This document shows, piece by piece, positions 32,556-43,808 of a stretch of DNA of 64,000 nt. Position 1 is the stretch's first letter; every line of letters starts with the position of its first letter. The notes beneath the pieces were generated by a model. That model was given only the letters and a program-made list of their open reading frames with translations. It did no database searches and was not told the DNA's origin. The position numbers and the translations under genes were made by a program. Source of the DNA: Mytilus edulis (lineage: Eukaryota > Mollusca > Bivalvia > Mytilida > Mytilidae); the NCBI RefSeq assembly GCF_963676685.1, contig NC_092344.1, positions 97,122,749 to 97,186,748 of the forward strand, written 5' to 3'.

Positions 32556-32950
32556 TCTGGTGCAGGAAAATTAGTACCGTTAATGTTATTACTACCACTG
32601 GGTCGATGCCTCTGCTGGTGGACTGTTAGTCCCCGAGGGTATCACCAGCCCAGTAGCCAGTACTTCGGTACTGGCATGAAAATACGGATTTTTTGTGTTA
32701 TTAAAATTTGCTGTTACACAATAGTAGAAATTATTATAAATTAAGGAATGTATCTCCCTCATGCAAAGCTCTGATTCCTTTCACGGATTTGGCTTTACTT
32801 TTTGGACCTTTTGGATTATAGCTCTTCATCTTTTATATAAGCTTTGGATTTCAAATATTTTGGCCACGAGCATCACTGAAGAGACATGTATTGTCGAAAT
32901 GCGCATCTGGTGCAGTAAAATTAGTACCGTTAATGTTATTAAGATGATGT
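32556..32950 (+). mobile_element. Retrozyme-like unit with directly repeated ends
   Basis: 'tctggtgcag.aaaattagtaccgttaatgttatta' occurs at both ends, 350 bp apart (32556 and 32906). Thus one full unit plus the end of a second is present, the layout expected of a head-to-tail dimer that lost part of one monomer. It contains the 'cactgggtcgatgcc...ggac.....gtcc' hairpin block and a ribozyme at 32876. It is inserted in the decayed Schlafen-like exon. Confidence 0.7.
32876..32914 (+). ncRNA. Hammerhead ribozyme core, variant subfamily
   Basis: CUGAAGA (fits CUGANGA), stem II GACA-UGUAU-UGUC and GAAA are intact. The cleavage position reads CA instead of UA, breaking the A15.1-U16.1 pair, so activity is doubtful. 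Stem II differs in sequence from the other family but still pairs, a compensated change. Confidence 0.6.
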
Positions 32951-33199
32951 CATTATCATTTTTTCAGTTGAGCACTTCTATCACGAATTCTGTCAATACT
33001 TTGGACTTTATCTTATAGAATTTTTTAATGCATTGATCAAAAGTATTTAAATAAAACATTAATTGTATTGGTCGTTGCTATGCGACATTCAATACAATGA
33101 TATTTTCTGTAAATGGTTACAGGAAAGTAATATACTCGTTACAGTTGTTCGATTCTATCTTTCATTTTTGACATTATAATTGGAATAAAAAAAAATTAA

Positions 33200-33760
33200 A
33201 AATCTGGAAATTGTTTTGTAAATATCATGATAATCATCAGGACTGTTTAAACACACTGGTTTTTTAATGTATAGAAATACAAATCTCACATAGTCTAAGT
33301 TTCATATTTTTTTTTGTTTGTTGACCATTTTCTTTTCCTCATTCATTTGTGGGCGGATTAAATATAGAATTTCTTCTTTTTTTTTTCTTAAATTTCTTAG
33401 GTAACGTTTTAGAACATTTATCGTTAAATATTCAGCCGAAAGGAACGAATCTGTGGTACGTATTGTATGTACTGATTAAAGGGAAATGAATAAACAATTT
33501 AAACCAAATTGTTCAGAGAACAAATGAAGGAAAACAAAGCTGCAATTGGTCTATACAGGGTCATTTCCGGTTCTCTTGTGTAAATAATATGCCTTGAAAC
33601 CTAATGCGAAAATTTTCATGGCTTTATCGTGTATGCATATGAGTTAAAACGAAGGAAGACATAGAGAATGTGAAATTAACTTGTGACCTTGGCCACAATT
33701 GCAAGATCATAAACCAAGTTCTTCAAAGTTACTGTTTAACATCGCCATACGTGCAATTTT
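33200..33760. other. Unrecognised intergenic stretch
   Basis: AT-rich; no gene, no repeat recognised. '33505-33600' contains 'ccaaattgttcagagaacaa', which resembles 48240-48260 ('ccaattgttcagagaacaat'), so part is probably a dispersed repeat. Confidence 0.35.
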
Positions 33761-34049
33761 AACTATTTACACCACTGGGTCGATGCCACTGCTGGTGGAC
33801 GTTTCGTCCCCGAGGGTATCACCAGCCCAGTAGTCAGCACTTCGGTGTTGACATGAATATCAATTAGATGGTCATTTTTATAAATTTACTGTTTACAAAA
33901 CTTTGAATTTTTTTAAAAACTAAGGATTTTCTTACCCCAGGAGTAGATTACCTTAGCCGTATTTGGCACAACTTTTTGGAATTTTGGGTCCTCAATGCTC
34001 TTCAACTTTGTATTTGTTTGGCTTTTTAACTATTTTGATCTGAGCGTCA

Positions 34050-34088
34050 CTGACGAGTCTTATGTAGACGAAACGCGCGTCTGGCGTA
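34050..34088 (+). ncRNA. Hammerhead ribozyme core, first unit
   Basis: In order: CUGACGA (34050-34056), stem II GUCU-UAUGU-AGAC (34057-34069), GAAA (34070-34073), stem III CGC-gcgucug-GCG and UA (34074-34088), with cleavage expected after the final A. All core bases are canonical. Stem I is not evident as a long helix, so activity may need the dimer context. Confidence 0.8.
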
Positions 34089-34404
34089 TAAAATTATAAT
34101 CCTGGTACTTTTGATAACTATTTACACCACTGGGTCGATGCCACTGCTGGTGGACGTTTCGTCCCCGAGGGTATCACCAGCCCAGTAGTCAGCACTTCGG
34201 TGTTGACATGAATATCAATTAGATGGTCATTTTTATAAATTTACTGTTTACAAAACTTTGAATTTTTTGAAAAACTAAGGATTTTCTTACCCCAGGAGTA
34301 GATTACCTTAGCCGTATTTGGCACAACTTTTTGGAATTTTGGGTCCTCAATGCTCTTCAACTTTGTATTTGTTTGGCTTTTTAACTATTTTGATCTGAGC
34401 GTCA

Positions 34405-34443
34405 CTGACGAGTCTTATGTAGACGAAACGCGCGTCTGGCGTA
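34405..34443 (+). ncRNA. Hammerhead ribozyme core, second unit
   Basis: Identical to the core at 34050-34088, exactly 355 bp downstream. Two cleavages would release one 355-nt monomer suitable for circularisation. Confidence 0.8.
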
Positions 34444-34475
34444 TAAAATTATAATCCTGGTACTTTTGATAACTA

Positions 34476-35265
34476 ATTAGATATAAGCGAGGATATAAGA
34501 GGGAAAAAAACTCCCATTAAATATCAAGTTAACCTTTGAAATAAAATGTGTGTATAAGTTACGACATATTACAACTATAATTAATCAATTAAGTAGAAAT
34601 AATTGATCAATATCGTTTACGGGTTTTAAAAAGAAGTTAATACAAGCCAAAATCAAAATTTTAAATATGACCTTGACCTTGACCTTTTAACTTGACTTAA
34701 TTTTCTATTTCTGGTTTTGACCAATGACCTCAAATCAACATATGCTAGGTCTCTATTACCAATGGTTACAAGTTACGAATGCATACTACTAATAGATGCA
34801 TAACTCTCATATATATAGAGTATCAAAACCAGGTCAAAACCAATCTCAACATCTTGAAATATAACGAGCAGTTTGGTAACTTAAATTTGTGTTTCATTTA
34901 CGGTTGCAAAGGAGTAATGGCAACGTGAAAACGGTGTTTGAGGAGATAATTTTTACAAGAAAATGTAAGGTAAAACAGGGTCAGTCTCAAAAGTGTATCA
35001 AATGCTCGATATTATATACAAAATATATCAAATATCAAAGCAGCAATAATACTGCAGAAGACCAACATTTAGCAGAAGATAAAAGAATAATAATCAAAAG
35101 CAATAAGCTACAAATAGTTTGCTGGTATCTCCTATTGTTGCAATTTTCATGAACTATACTCGACAAATACAACCAAACATTTCGTTTACGTATATGTATG
35201 GCATGCAGAAGCTAATGTTTACTTTGAATATGAGCTTATACATGGCTTGTGATCTAGATTGCCTT
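34476..35265. other. Unrecognised stretch between retrozyme and segmental duplication
   Basis: Contains 'atgaccttgaccttgacctttta' at 34668-34690 (repeated nuclear-receptor-type half-sites, as in the USP14 intron arrays), probably a fragment of a dispersed repeat. A short frame at 34889-35152 shows no recognisable protein. Confidence 0.35.
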
Positions 35266-37744
35266 ATTTTCAATTAGTATTATTTTCAGTCGATTTGGTC
35301 TTTTGCGAAATATTTCATAAGTCATGTCTGAATTTTTTTCATTTTTGATAAATTGCATTTGGAAAATGATCTCTTTTTTTCAATGTAAATTGAGCGATTA
35401 TGAAATTCGGTTAAATTTTTTACGTCTCATGAATATTGGCAAAAGTGTTTACCTCTTGAAACGTTAAAAAAAATAAGGTATATCTTAAATTACTGACTAA
35501 ATTGACATAATCATTGAAATGCTTGAAATGTTTCTGTTCAAAAAAAATATTAAATTGATCGTTGATCAATGTATAAGGTTTTCGCTTCGCACTTTAATGT
35601 TCAAAATGGATTTAAAAACATCATTTTATTTATTTTCACAGCCAAAATCTGGTTAAAATTTAATTGACAATGATACAAAAAAGGAAAAGGAAGTGATAAC
35701 ACTATATTGTAACCGTAACATATATATATTGATCTCCGTTTATGTATTATCCTTCTTTCAATGACCATTTTTATCTTGGATGCTGTAACTTACATACTTA
35801 AATTGAAATTAAGTACTAGATAAAGACCAAATTCGTATCAGTTATTCTAAATTCCAATACCTAACAAAGAAACAAGTTTCTATTGCCGCCCTGAATCACA
35901 ATGACACAGTTGGGGTTTTATCACAGAGCAGAAGCTCACACCAGGCTCAGTCGAAGTAAAGACTACTTGACTAAAAAAGATTTTTCTGCAAAATGTCAAT
36001 ACCCAATATCTATCATACTCATTTTTACCGGAGATCAGAATTGAGTGTTGGATTGCAAATAAACTGACTGAGGGTGACACTTCTTGAGGTTTTCCTCAAT
36101 AAAGGGGTTCATATTAACACATTTCTGATTCTTGTTCAAATCCATACACTGCCACTTTAAATTTTGATTAAGATAAAAATGTTGGTGCATGATTAAGGGT
36201 AATCATAACCCATCAAAGACAGCCCTCATTTAGACAATTTTCTAAAAAGATTTACGTAGGTCGTACGTAAATAAAGGCAACAGTAGTATACCGCTGTTCA
36301 AAACTCATAAATCAAAAAATAAAAAACAAAATCGGAAAAGTCTTTGAACTACAATGTAAAACAAACTTAACTACAAAGCAAATTCAAAAGAAGGAAATTA
36401 ATACTGGCAAAATCAATACTGATCAATCAACAGAACAAGTGAAAAGCAACTACCATATTTCTTCTGTCAGTACATTTATTGTATCGAAGGAAATGGTGAT
36501 ATATGATTAAAAACTATATGAATACTATCTTATTTTACAACATTTAGTTCAAAGAATTACATAAATACTGTTAACCATGTCCGATTACTAAGCATGGTTA
36601 AAAAAAAATAGCAGAAGAGTTCTTGATATCAACATTTAGTGATATATCTAGTGGATAGTTGTCTTGTTAGCAGTCATACAAAATTTCCTTGTTTTCTTTA
36701 TCATTATTGAAAGAGATGTTGAAATTGATTAAGAAAACAGAAGATCCCGCAAAAATTACTTTAATAAGACGTTATATCTATAGAAACTTCATTGAATCAC
36801 TACGGAAATATATCAATCCAAAAACCCGCATTGAAATTGTTTTTGTTTTTGACATTAATGAAAAAAATATTGGATTGAAACAGTGCTAGAAATATCCACA
36901 CTGATACGTTAGTAGAAATGCCAGCATTAAAACATTACTAAATATTCAGTCATGAAACATAACTGAACAAATAGAAATTAAACAGTAAAGAAAAGAGAGA
37001 GAGAAAACTGTACAATCCATAAAATAAGAAGCTTTACAATTATTAATATAAGAATGTGCAATGCAGTGCAATATTTACTGATCGTTTGGCTTTGAGCGTT
37101 CCTGATGAAGGTAAATCCAGAAAAGCGCTTCGGACGCAATAAATTATAAAACGTGTTGTTTTCCATATTTTAACGATTTTCTTAGTTTTTCCATATTTTT
37201 TTTTAATTCACTAGATCGACAAAACCTTAAAATAGCAAAAATGATCAGCAGACAAAATATGCAAATAAGTTAAATATGTCTTAAGTGTCAGTCAACTCCT
37301 TGTCAGAGCTATAGCCCTAAACGAGCTGTTTTTTTCTACAATGTTTTTGAGTTAAGTATAAATATATACTAGTAAATAGACTAGATGTAGATAGTAATGC
37401 GCTAAAGGGCCATTGACATCGGTTTGAAAATTGTGTCATAAGTAAATTAAATGTGTATATATTTTATATCATATTATATTTAGAATAGGTAAAACGTATC
37501 TTATGTGTTGATAAACAAAAACAAAGAAAAAAATCGCGACAAGAGAATGCTATCAAAAGGGGGAAAATACTTTAGAAAACGTCATTCTCATTGATATAAC
37601 TTTCAGTAACTACGAGTACTCTTAGTTCGGTTAGGTTTTTTTACGTTAGTTGAGGAATCTTTTTGTATGTTTCGTGCCAATCTGATGAGTGAAGCAAAAT
37701 CCAAATGATTTTCACAGATTGTTCCTTAATATGCTGTAAAACAA

Positions 37745-38935
37745 AAAAGGCAACAGTAGTATACCGCTATTCGCAAGTCATAAATCGATTGAAAGAAAAC
37801 GAATCTGCGTTGCAAACTAAAGCTGGGGGAATCAGGCGCGGATCCATAGCTGTAATCGAGAGGGGGGTTTTGGGAACCATTTTTGAACATTATAAAAGTT
37901 TTCTTAATTTTTATAACAACCCTTATGTTTTCAAAAATTATCATGGTCGATCGCAAATAGGTCTTTACGAGTTTTACAGGGATGAAAGTCTTATTCTCTT
38001 GATAAGGCTGTTTGGTGGTATTCTGTGTTTTCATGAAATTTATATTCACCATTTACATTTTCAACATGTTTCTTAACAAACTTTCCGAGGTTGTGGTCAG
38101 TAGTGAACAAAACGCACAAATTGCAGTCAATTCCGTCTGGTGAAGTTAAATTGACAATGCATGGGTAATTGCGCAGCCATGCATATTTGAAGCATTTTTA
38201 AAACCCGTGCATTTCCCGTTTAGGAAAAAGAAAAGAACTATAAGTGGATGACAGTTTTCATTAGTATACTATGCACTTCAGCACTAGGTACAGATGTGGA
38301 AATAAAGTGCAATATCCTAAGATTCAGCAGGTGTATCGTTCAGCAGTTGCAGATATTAAAAAAAATTATGATATGTGTGTATTTAACGGAGTTTAGAGAC
38401 AACCTGTCACCCTATTAAGGGCTCACTGGATAGTAATGTTTTAGTAAAGATAACATTAAAACAAGAAATGATTAAGTAACCCCAAACCCCCCTAAATCCG
38501 CTGGTGGGAATCACATTAAATATAAGAGGAAAACAACAAAACAATAGAAACAACAAAAAGTTGAAGTGCAACAAAAAAAAACGGCAATGCAACACACACA
38601 AAAAAAATCCATTTTCCTAACTTGGTACAGGACATTTTAAGACATATATGGTGGGTTGAACTGGTTTTGTGACTAGCCAAAGCTATCGCTTTTATTGCAA
38701 TGCTAAATATAACACTAAAATGGCAACATTACATGACAGGACTACAGCATAAATAAATGGACGAACATTCAGGAGAGAGAAACACACACATACAAAATAC
38801 AATAGAACATTTCGACATGCTTATTGTAATCAAAGGTACCTGGCTTATAATTTGATACGCCAGACGCATGTTTCGTCCACATAGGTTTCATCAGTGACGC
38901 TCAGGTCAAAATAGAAAAGAAGGCAAACAAACATT
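37745..38935 (-). mobile_element. Pseudo-LTR-like PLE derivative inserted in the duplicate
   Basis: 38500-38935 follows the PLE 5' noncoding region (compare 1650-2130: 'cttggtacaggac', 'ggtgggttgaac', 'aaatataacactaaaatgg') and ends in the ribozyme block. 37745-37830 is the 'ggcaacagtagtata' start of the same module. The ~650 bp between (37830-38480) was not recognised and may be a nested insert. The left duplication copy lacks all of it (compare 13490-13560). Confidence 0.6.
38856..38894 (-). ncRNA. Hammerhead core in PLE-type noncoding sequence (stem II damaged)
   Basis: On the minus strand CUGAUGA and GAAA are both intact and the UA cleavage site is present. Stem II reads AACC/GGAC, with only two pairs. 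It lies at the position that is a relic in the coding PLE (9384-9422), showing that related elements carried true core bases here. Confidence 0.6.
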
Positions 38936-39040
38936 TTGTTCTTATTCAGCGGTTGGTTGCTCTCTTTCATATTTGTTTATCGATTGCAGATTGTTCTGTC
39001 ATAAATCAGTTTGTTTGTTCTTCGTTTGCATTGCTACATA

Positions 39041-40333
39041 TACACATGGAAAAAAGTATTGCAACACCAAATTGAAATTGAAATTAAAAAAACACTTTTT
39101 ATTTTTTTGTGATATAATTTGGTAAAATAGAACTACTTAAACATTATTTAAGTATCACCTGAGTTTAATCAATAAATATCGACTCGGTAAGTTTTTATCT
39201 GCACATGCAGCTACTGTACCCGTAAACAGCAAAACAGGTGTTTTCATCCTCATTGTTTTCAACACTTTAAATAACCAAAATTTTAAAGTTATGTGATTGA
39301 CACCTTGTAATGGGTCATCGACAACTCTTAACTGCAGCAAGATGACAGATTATCAGCATGAGTGAAGCAGGAGGTCGCTGTAATAACTGCACGTATTGTT
39401 GGTCATCACCATTCCACTAGAAGTCGTTTTGAGAATTAAAAATGGCACTAAACGATGTTAAAGACCTTTCGAAATAAAGAAGACCCTCTATACCATTTGC
39501 TAGGGAAAATCAAGCATAAAAAAGGTTGGTCAGAAGGAAACCCCTTGCATACAATACAATCCAAAAAAGAGAGTGTTTGGCATACAGGGACCTTTTAACA
39601 AGAACTGTTCGAGATTGACTCATCGCTACTGGTTATCGTGCGATAAGACCATTTCGGAGACCTTTGGTCACGAACAGACACACAGTTTTCCGTATCCAAT
39701 GTAGTGCAGAGCTCGCTAAAATTGAAAATTAGCATCATGGAGGAAGATTCATTGTTCCAATGGAATTCGGGTCATCTTCCTGTGGACGGATCGTAGCCCA
39801 GATTTGAACCATATCGAGCATATATGGGACACTATTGGGCGGGAAGTGCGCGAAAGGACACCCCAGTTCAAACACATCATGAAATAAACAATGCCCTTCA
39901 TCAGAAATGGTTGCTGCTACCTTAGCAACAAATTAGTCGATTTTTGGCAGGAATCAGAAGACGTTAAGATGCGGTTATCCGTTTGAATGGAGGCTGCGCA
40001 CAAAGTACTAATTCTTTGGCGTATAACGATCAACCATGATGTGAACAGTCATCTGAAGATTAATTTTGAAATGTCTGACATTGTAAAGTTCGACTACAGT
40101 CAAAGTTGTAAAATGCATTTTTTTATACAAAAAACGCTTCATTTTGTTATTAAAATTGTGGTTATATAAATCATTTTTTTTTAAACATTTTTTGTTCGTT
40201 TCAATGCCAATGTTATCATAAACTATGTTTCAATAATATTATACAAATATCTTATTATATATCATCCAAAAAAAAAGGCTGATTTTTCAATTTTTGAAAA
40301 ATCAAGGTGTTGCAATACTTTTTTCCATGTGTA
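39041..40333. mobile_element. Tc1/mariner element, degenerate and internally deleted
   Basis: TIRs begin TACACATGGAAAAAAG (left) with the reverse complement at the right end; target TA is duplicated (39039-39040, 40334-40335). The + strand keeps transposase debris, notably a block encoding DRSPDLNHIEHIWD near 39789-39830, the conserved region before the third catalytic residue of Tc1 transposases. Frames are broken and a middle segment appears missing. The left duplication copy (about 13655) has no insert. Confidence 0.88.
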
Positions 40334-40577
40334 TATATTGTAATGTCGGGACATTTTTTCATCTGCCTGAACGGTGACCTATAGTTGCTAAAATGCACGT
40401 CATTTGGACTTTGCATAATACTTTTCTTGTTGGCAATCAAACCATAGCTGCTGATTTTTATATCAATCAAAATCGTTCCTAGATATGTTCCGTTAATTTA
40501 AACTTTGTTCAAGCTACGAGTCTCGAACAAAATGTGTTAGAAACAAAATAGAACAATTTAATGCGTTCGAAAAGCGG

Positions 40578-40682
40578 GGCGAAAGATACCAGAGGAGCAG
40601 TCAAACTCATAGATTGAAAATAAACTGACAACGTCATGGCAAAAAAATAAAAAGACAAACAAACAATAGTGCAGAAGACACG
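40578..40682 (-). mobile_element. PLE 3'-tail insertion with 6-bp target duplication
   Basis: About 105 bp matching the start of 26450-26560 ('ggggcgaaagatacc', 'cagtcaaactcatag', 'aacgtcatggc'), flanked by aagcgg at 40572-40577 and 40683-40688. The left duplication copy (about 13890-13935) is uninterrupted. A tiny, severely 5'-truncated retro-insertion. Confidence 0.65.
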
Positions 40683-41264
40683 AAGCGGTTTCTGTATTTA
40701 CCTGTCTCAAGAACAATCAATCATTGTGATAATGAATGTTAGAATGTTCTGTTCAAAGGTGTTCTATGAAAAGTTCTCACAACTTATTACATTGTCTTTA
40801 ATAATTCTTGGCGAAATTTTTTTTCTTGGAAGGTTATGGTAGAAGCTGCACCGGTATCTTTATGTGCTTTATTTTAGCATTGCACACTAGGATATAATTA
40901 AAGTGTCCAATCTTGATGACTCTTGTATAAATAACTTTGTTTTCTTGTCTATGTACGTCAGCCAAGAGTAGAAATATATTTGTGTTTTTACATTTGTGTC
41001 TATATTCTTAAGGAATGTATTTCTACGCTGTTTCTGGTGTGATAACTTAATTTTCGTCACCTGAATTTTACCAATTCACATCGCACATAACTATTCGTTT
41101 GAAAAGCCAAGCAATCTATGTTGTAAATGTTTAACCTGATTCCATTCTTGAAATTTCAGTTAAAGCAAAACAGATTGATATTATTCATGTTACCTCTTCA
41201 TATTCATGCTGATGAAATTCCTCCATAATCCTCTATAGATACTAATATTTATTGTTTCTTTTTT

Positions 41265-41530
41265 ATTAATATTGGTGTTGTTTTCTGGCGTATATATATA
41301 TATATCCATTGCAAAATCTTTATTATCGGTGAACATGTTTATATGGATTTTTCTAAATACTAAGGATTTTCTGCCTCAGGATTGTGTATTGGGCATAACC
41401 TTTATGAATTTTGGGTCCTCATGTTCGTCAACGCTGTACTTTATTTTGGCTTTCTACCTTTTTTTTTAATTCGAGCGTCACTAATAATGAACAGGTTGTA
41501 GACGAAAATCGCATCTGGCGTTATTCATTT
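41265..41530 (+). repeat. Decayed hammerhead-type repeat (paralogue of 16310-16570)
   Basis: Same blocks and the same damaged ribozyme (CUAAUAAUGA; GAAA kept). Confirms collinearity of the duplication. Confidence 0.6.
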
Positions 41531-42299
41531 AAGCCTCGACCTATGATGAGTTAATTGGTTGAATGTCCTTCAAGAGCCTTCCCTTGATGACTCCTGTGTT
41601 TGGAAAAATGCTTATCCGCATCAGTCAAAAGTAGGGTTTCGTTTGGTATATTTCAGCCATGGCGTTGTCAGTTTATTTTCAACTTATGAGTTTGAATGTT
41701 CCATTGGAATATTTCGCCACTTTTTTGTAATCGTCATAAAAATCGTCATTTTACATTTTAAACAAAAGTGCATATATTCAACTAAAATTTGTTGGCTTTA
41801 ACTATCTTTCAGTAACTGTGAGTACTCATAGATCTTTGAACTTTGGGTCCTTTGTCTATAAGCTAGTTAATTTGGTTTTTGTTTTACCAATTTTACAGTT
41901 GTTATTATGTTTGTGGTATTTCTGTGTTGTCTCTTTCCAAGATTGTGAGAAAAATAATCGCTCACAAACATGTTTAATCCTTTTGCTTTTAAAATGTGTC
42001 TTTTAAAAGTCAAAAGCCTGAAATACAGTTGTTGTGGTTCGTTGATGTTAGGTATATTTTTTACTTTTTTTTTATTGTTCTGTCATAAATCAGAACGTTG
42101 GCTTTTTGTTTGAATTGCTTCATAATTCGTCATGCCTGGACTAATATAGCTGACATTACGGTTTAGGGTAATGTTCATTGCTGAATGCTGTATAATGACT
42201 TATCGTGTCTTTTATACTGGTTTGGTAGTATACCCATTAGAAATCATTCCACATCGCATTTAATAAAATATGGTAACTATTTTACATTTTTGCAGTTTA

Positions 42300-42840
42300 T
42301 TTAAACTACAATGTCTTCGAAAATACAACCAAGGCAACAGTAGTATACCGGTGTTCGAAAGATATAAATCGATTGAGGGGAAACAAATCCGACTAACAAA
42401 CCGAAACCGAGAGAAACACATCGAATGAAAGAGGAAAACAACGAAACAACAGAAACACTAAAGTGAGAAAAAAACTGGTGGGAAGTATTCCCATTAAAAG
42501 TCATTCCACATCCCATTATTTACGAAAAAAATGGTAGCTATTTTACATTTTCGCAGTTAATTCAAACTATAATATCTTCGACAAATAAAACAAAGGCAAC
42601 AATAGTATACCGGTGTTTAAAAGTCATAAATTGATTGAGAGAAAACAAATCTGCGTTACAAATCAAAACCGAGGGAAACACAATAACTTTAAGAGGAAAG
42701 CAAATTAATAGCAGGAACACCAAAGTTCAACAAAAAAAAACCGCCAACACACATAGAAACGAACTATTTGATAACAACAGCCACAATCCTTACTTGATAC
42801 AGGACATTTAAAAACAAAAAACGAAACCATATTGCACCTT
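42300..42840. repeat. 'ggcaacagtagtata' dispersed repeats (paralogue of 17461-17900)
   Basis: Two successive module copies (42300-42500, 42585-42840) as in the left duplication copy. The palindromic acgcaaag array is absent here. Confidence 0.6.
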
Positions 42841-42844
42841 TCTG

Positions 42845-43100
42845 ACATCAGGTATGGTATCCAATTATTCATATTGTGATTGAATATTTCGAAAAACTAA
42901 GGATTTTCTTATCCCAGGAATAGATAGTCTTAGCCGTATTTGGCACAACATTTTGGAATTTTGGTTCCTCCATGCTCTTCAACTTTGTACTTGTATGGCT
43001 TTATAACTATTTTGATCTGCGCGTCACTATGAGTCCTATGTAGACGAAACGCGCGTCTGACGTATCAAATTATAATCCTTGTATCTTTAATAACGATTGT
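42845..43100 (+). repeat. Hammerhead-type dispersed repeat, core with 1-nt loss
   Basis: Single unit with 'aactaaggatttt', 'ccatgctcttcaa', then CUAUGA (one base short of CUGAUGA), stem II GUCC-UAUGU-AGAC (one mismatch), GAAA and a stem III. It is not present at the equivalent place in the left copy, so it is a later insertion. Confidence 0.6.
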
Positions 43101-43808
43101 CTTGTCCTTTAAATTGTGTACGTATTAAGTGATCTTAGTTTACTTACGTAAAGCCTATGCTCAAGGTCTTTCTCTAAACGGCATTCCTGGTTTGACTTGC
43201 GTCTTTACGTGATTGTTTAAATGTGGTCAAAATTTTAAATCAATTTGATTTATTTTTAAACTGTAAATAAACACATCAGGAAATTAATGCCTCTTTTAAC
43301 ATATACATAGAAATTGCATTCATAAACTACGTACAAAACCATATCAATTTTAATTGTAAAAATATTGTCAGCTTTTAGAGAAATCGTTATATATTTCGTT
43401 CATCAATGCAAATCTTTATATTTTTTAGGGTGTGGTTCAGGGGATGTTGATTCGCATGAGTTTTTTTAAAAGGGATTTAATTGACAACATTAGATATATA
43501 TTTATAAAAAATAAGATATTATGGTTATACAATTTTTTTCAATCGTACGTTTTAGATATACATCTTCGGTTGTGGATTATTAAAATACTTCAAACTGTGC
43601 TATACTTTAATTTAATATGTATATAGTTAAGGACGTAATTTTAAAAATTATGAGTGTTACATGTACCTGGTGAACATAATTTCTTTTCTAGATCTAGAAA
43701 GGAAAAATATAAGTTACAATTTCTGAAAACACAGAATCTATAAATAGTTATTACTTTTCATATTGGATCTTTAATCAATTAATTTAATTTTTACTTTCAC
43801 ATTCAAAC

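Larger units (their letters stand above)
32148..33010 (-). pseudogene. Decayed exon-1 paralogue of the Schlafen-like gene
   Basis: Alignable with exon 1 of the 21162-28080 gene: the 'acaaattctgtcgac' start region at about 32977-33000, 'ccaatttatccacag' at 32491 (compare 27960) and the 'gtcttttactttt' region at 32334 (compare 27797). Reading frame is lost, the AlbA_2 core (GTVYVGVNDKG) is missing, and a hammerhead-type repeat (32556-32950) is inserted. The matching 5' flank extends to about 33200. Confidence 0.75.
33761..34470 (+). mobile_element. Retrozyme: tandem dimer of a 355-bp hammerhead-bearing unit
   Basis: Two units, 33761-34115 and 34116-34470, appear to differ at a single base (a 't' against 'g' in 'gaattttttNaaaaac'). 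The first five bases (aacta) recur after the second unit (34471-34475), possibly a target duplication or the start of a third unit. Each unit holds a hairpin end ('ggtcgatgccactgctgg'), a body and one hammerhead core. Noncoding tandem dimers of ~170-400 bp with type I hammerheads are the definition of animal retrozymes, reported to give circular RNAs. Confidence 0.85.

Noticed and set aside
33771..33840. The 'ctggtgatacc...ggacgaaacgtcc' end of the retrozyme unit (minus strand) as a second hammerhead
   Set aside because: It has GAAAC and CUGGUGA-like words, but stem II does not pair, the core A is G, and the subfamily at 32590 replaces GAAAC with UAACA while keeping the GGAC/GUCC hairpin. It looks like a conserved hairpin, not a ribozyme.
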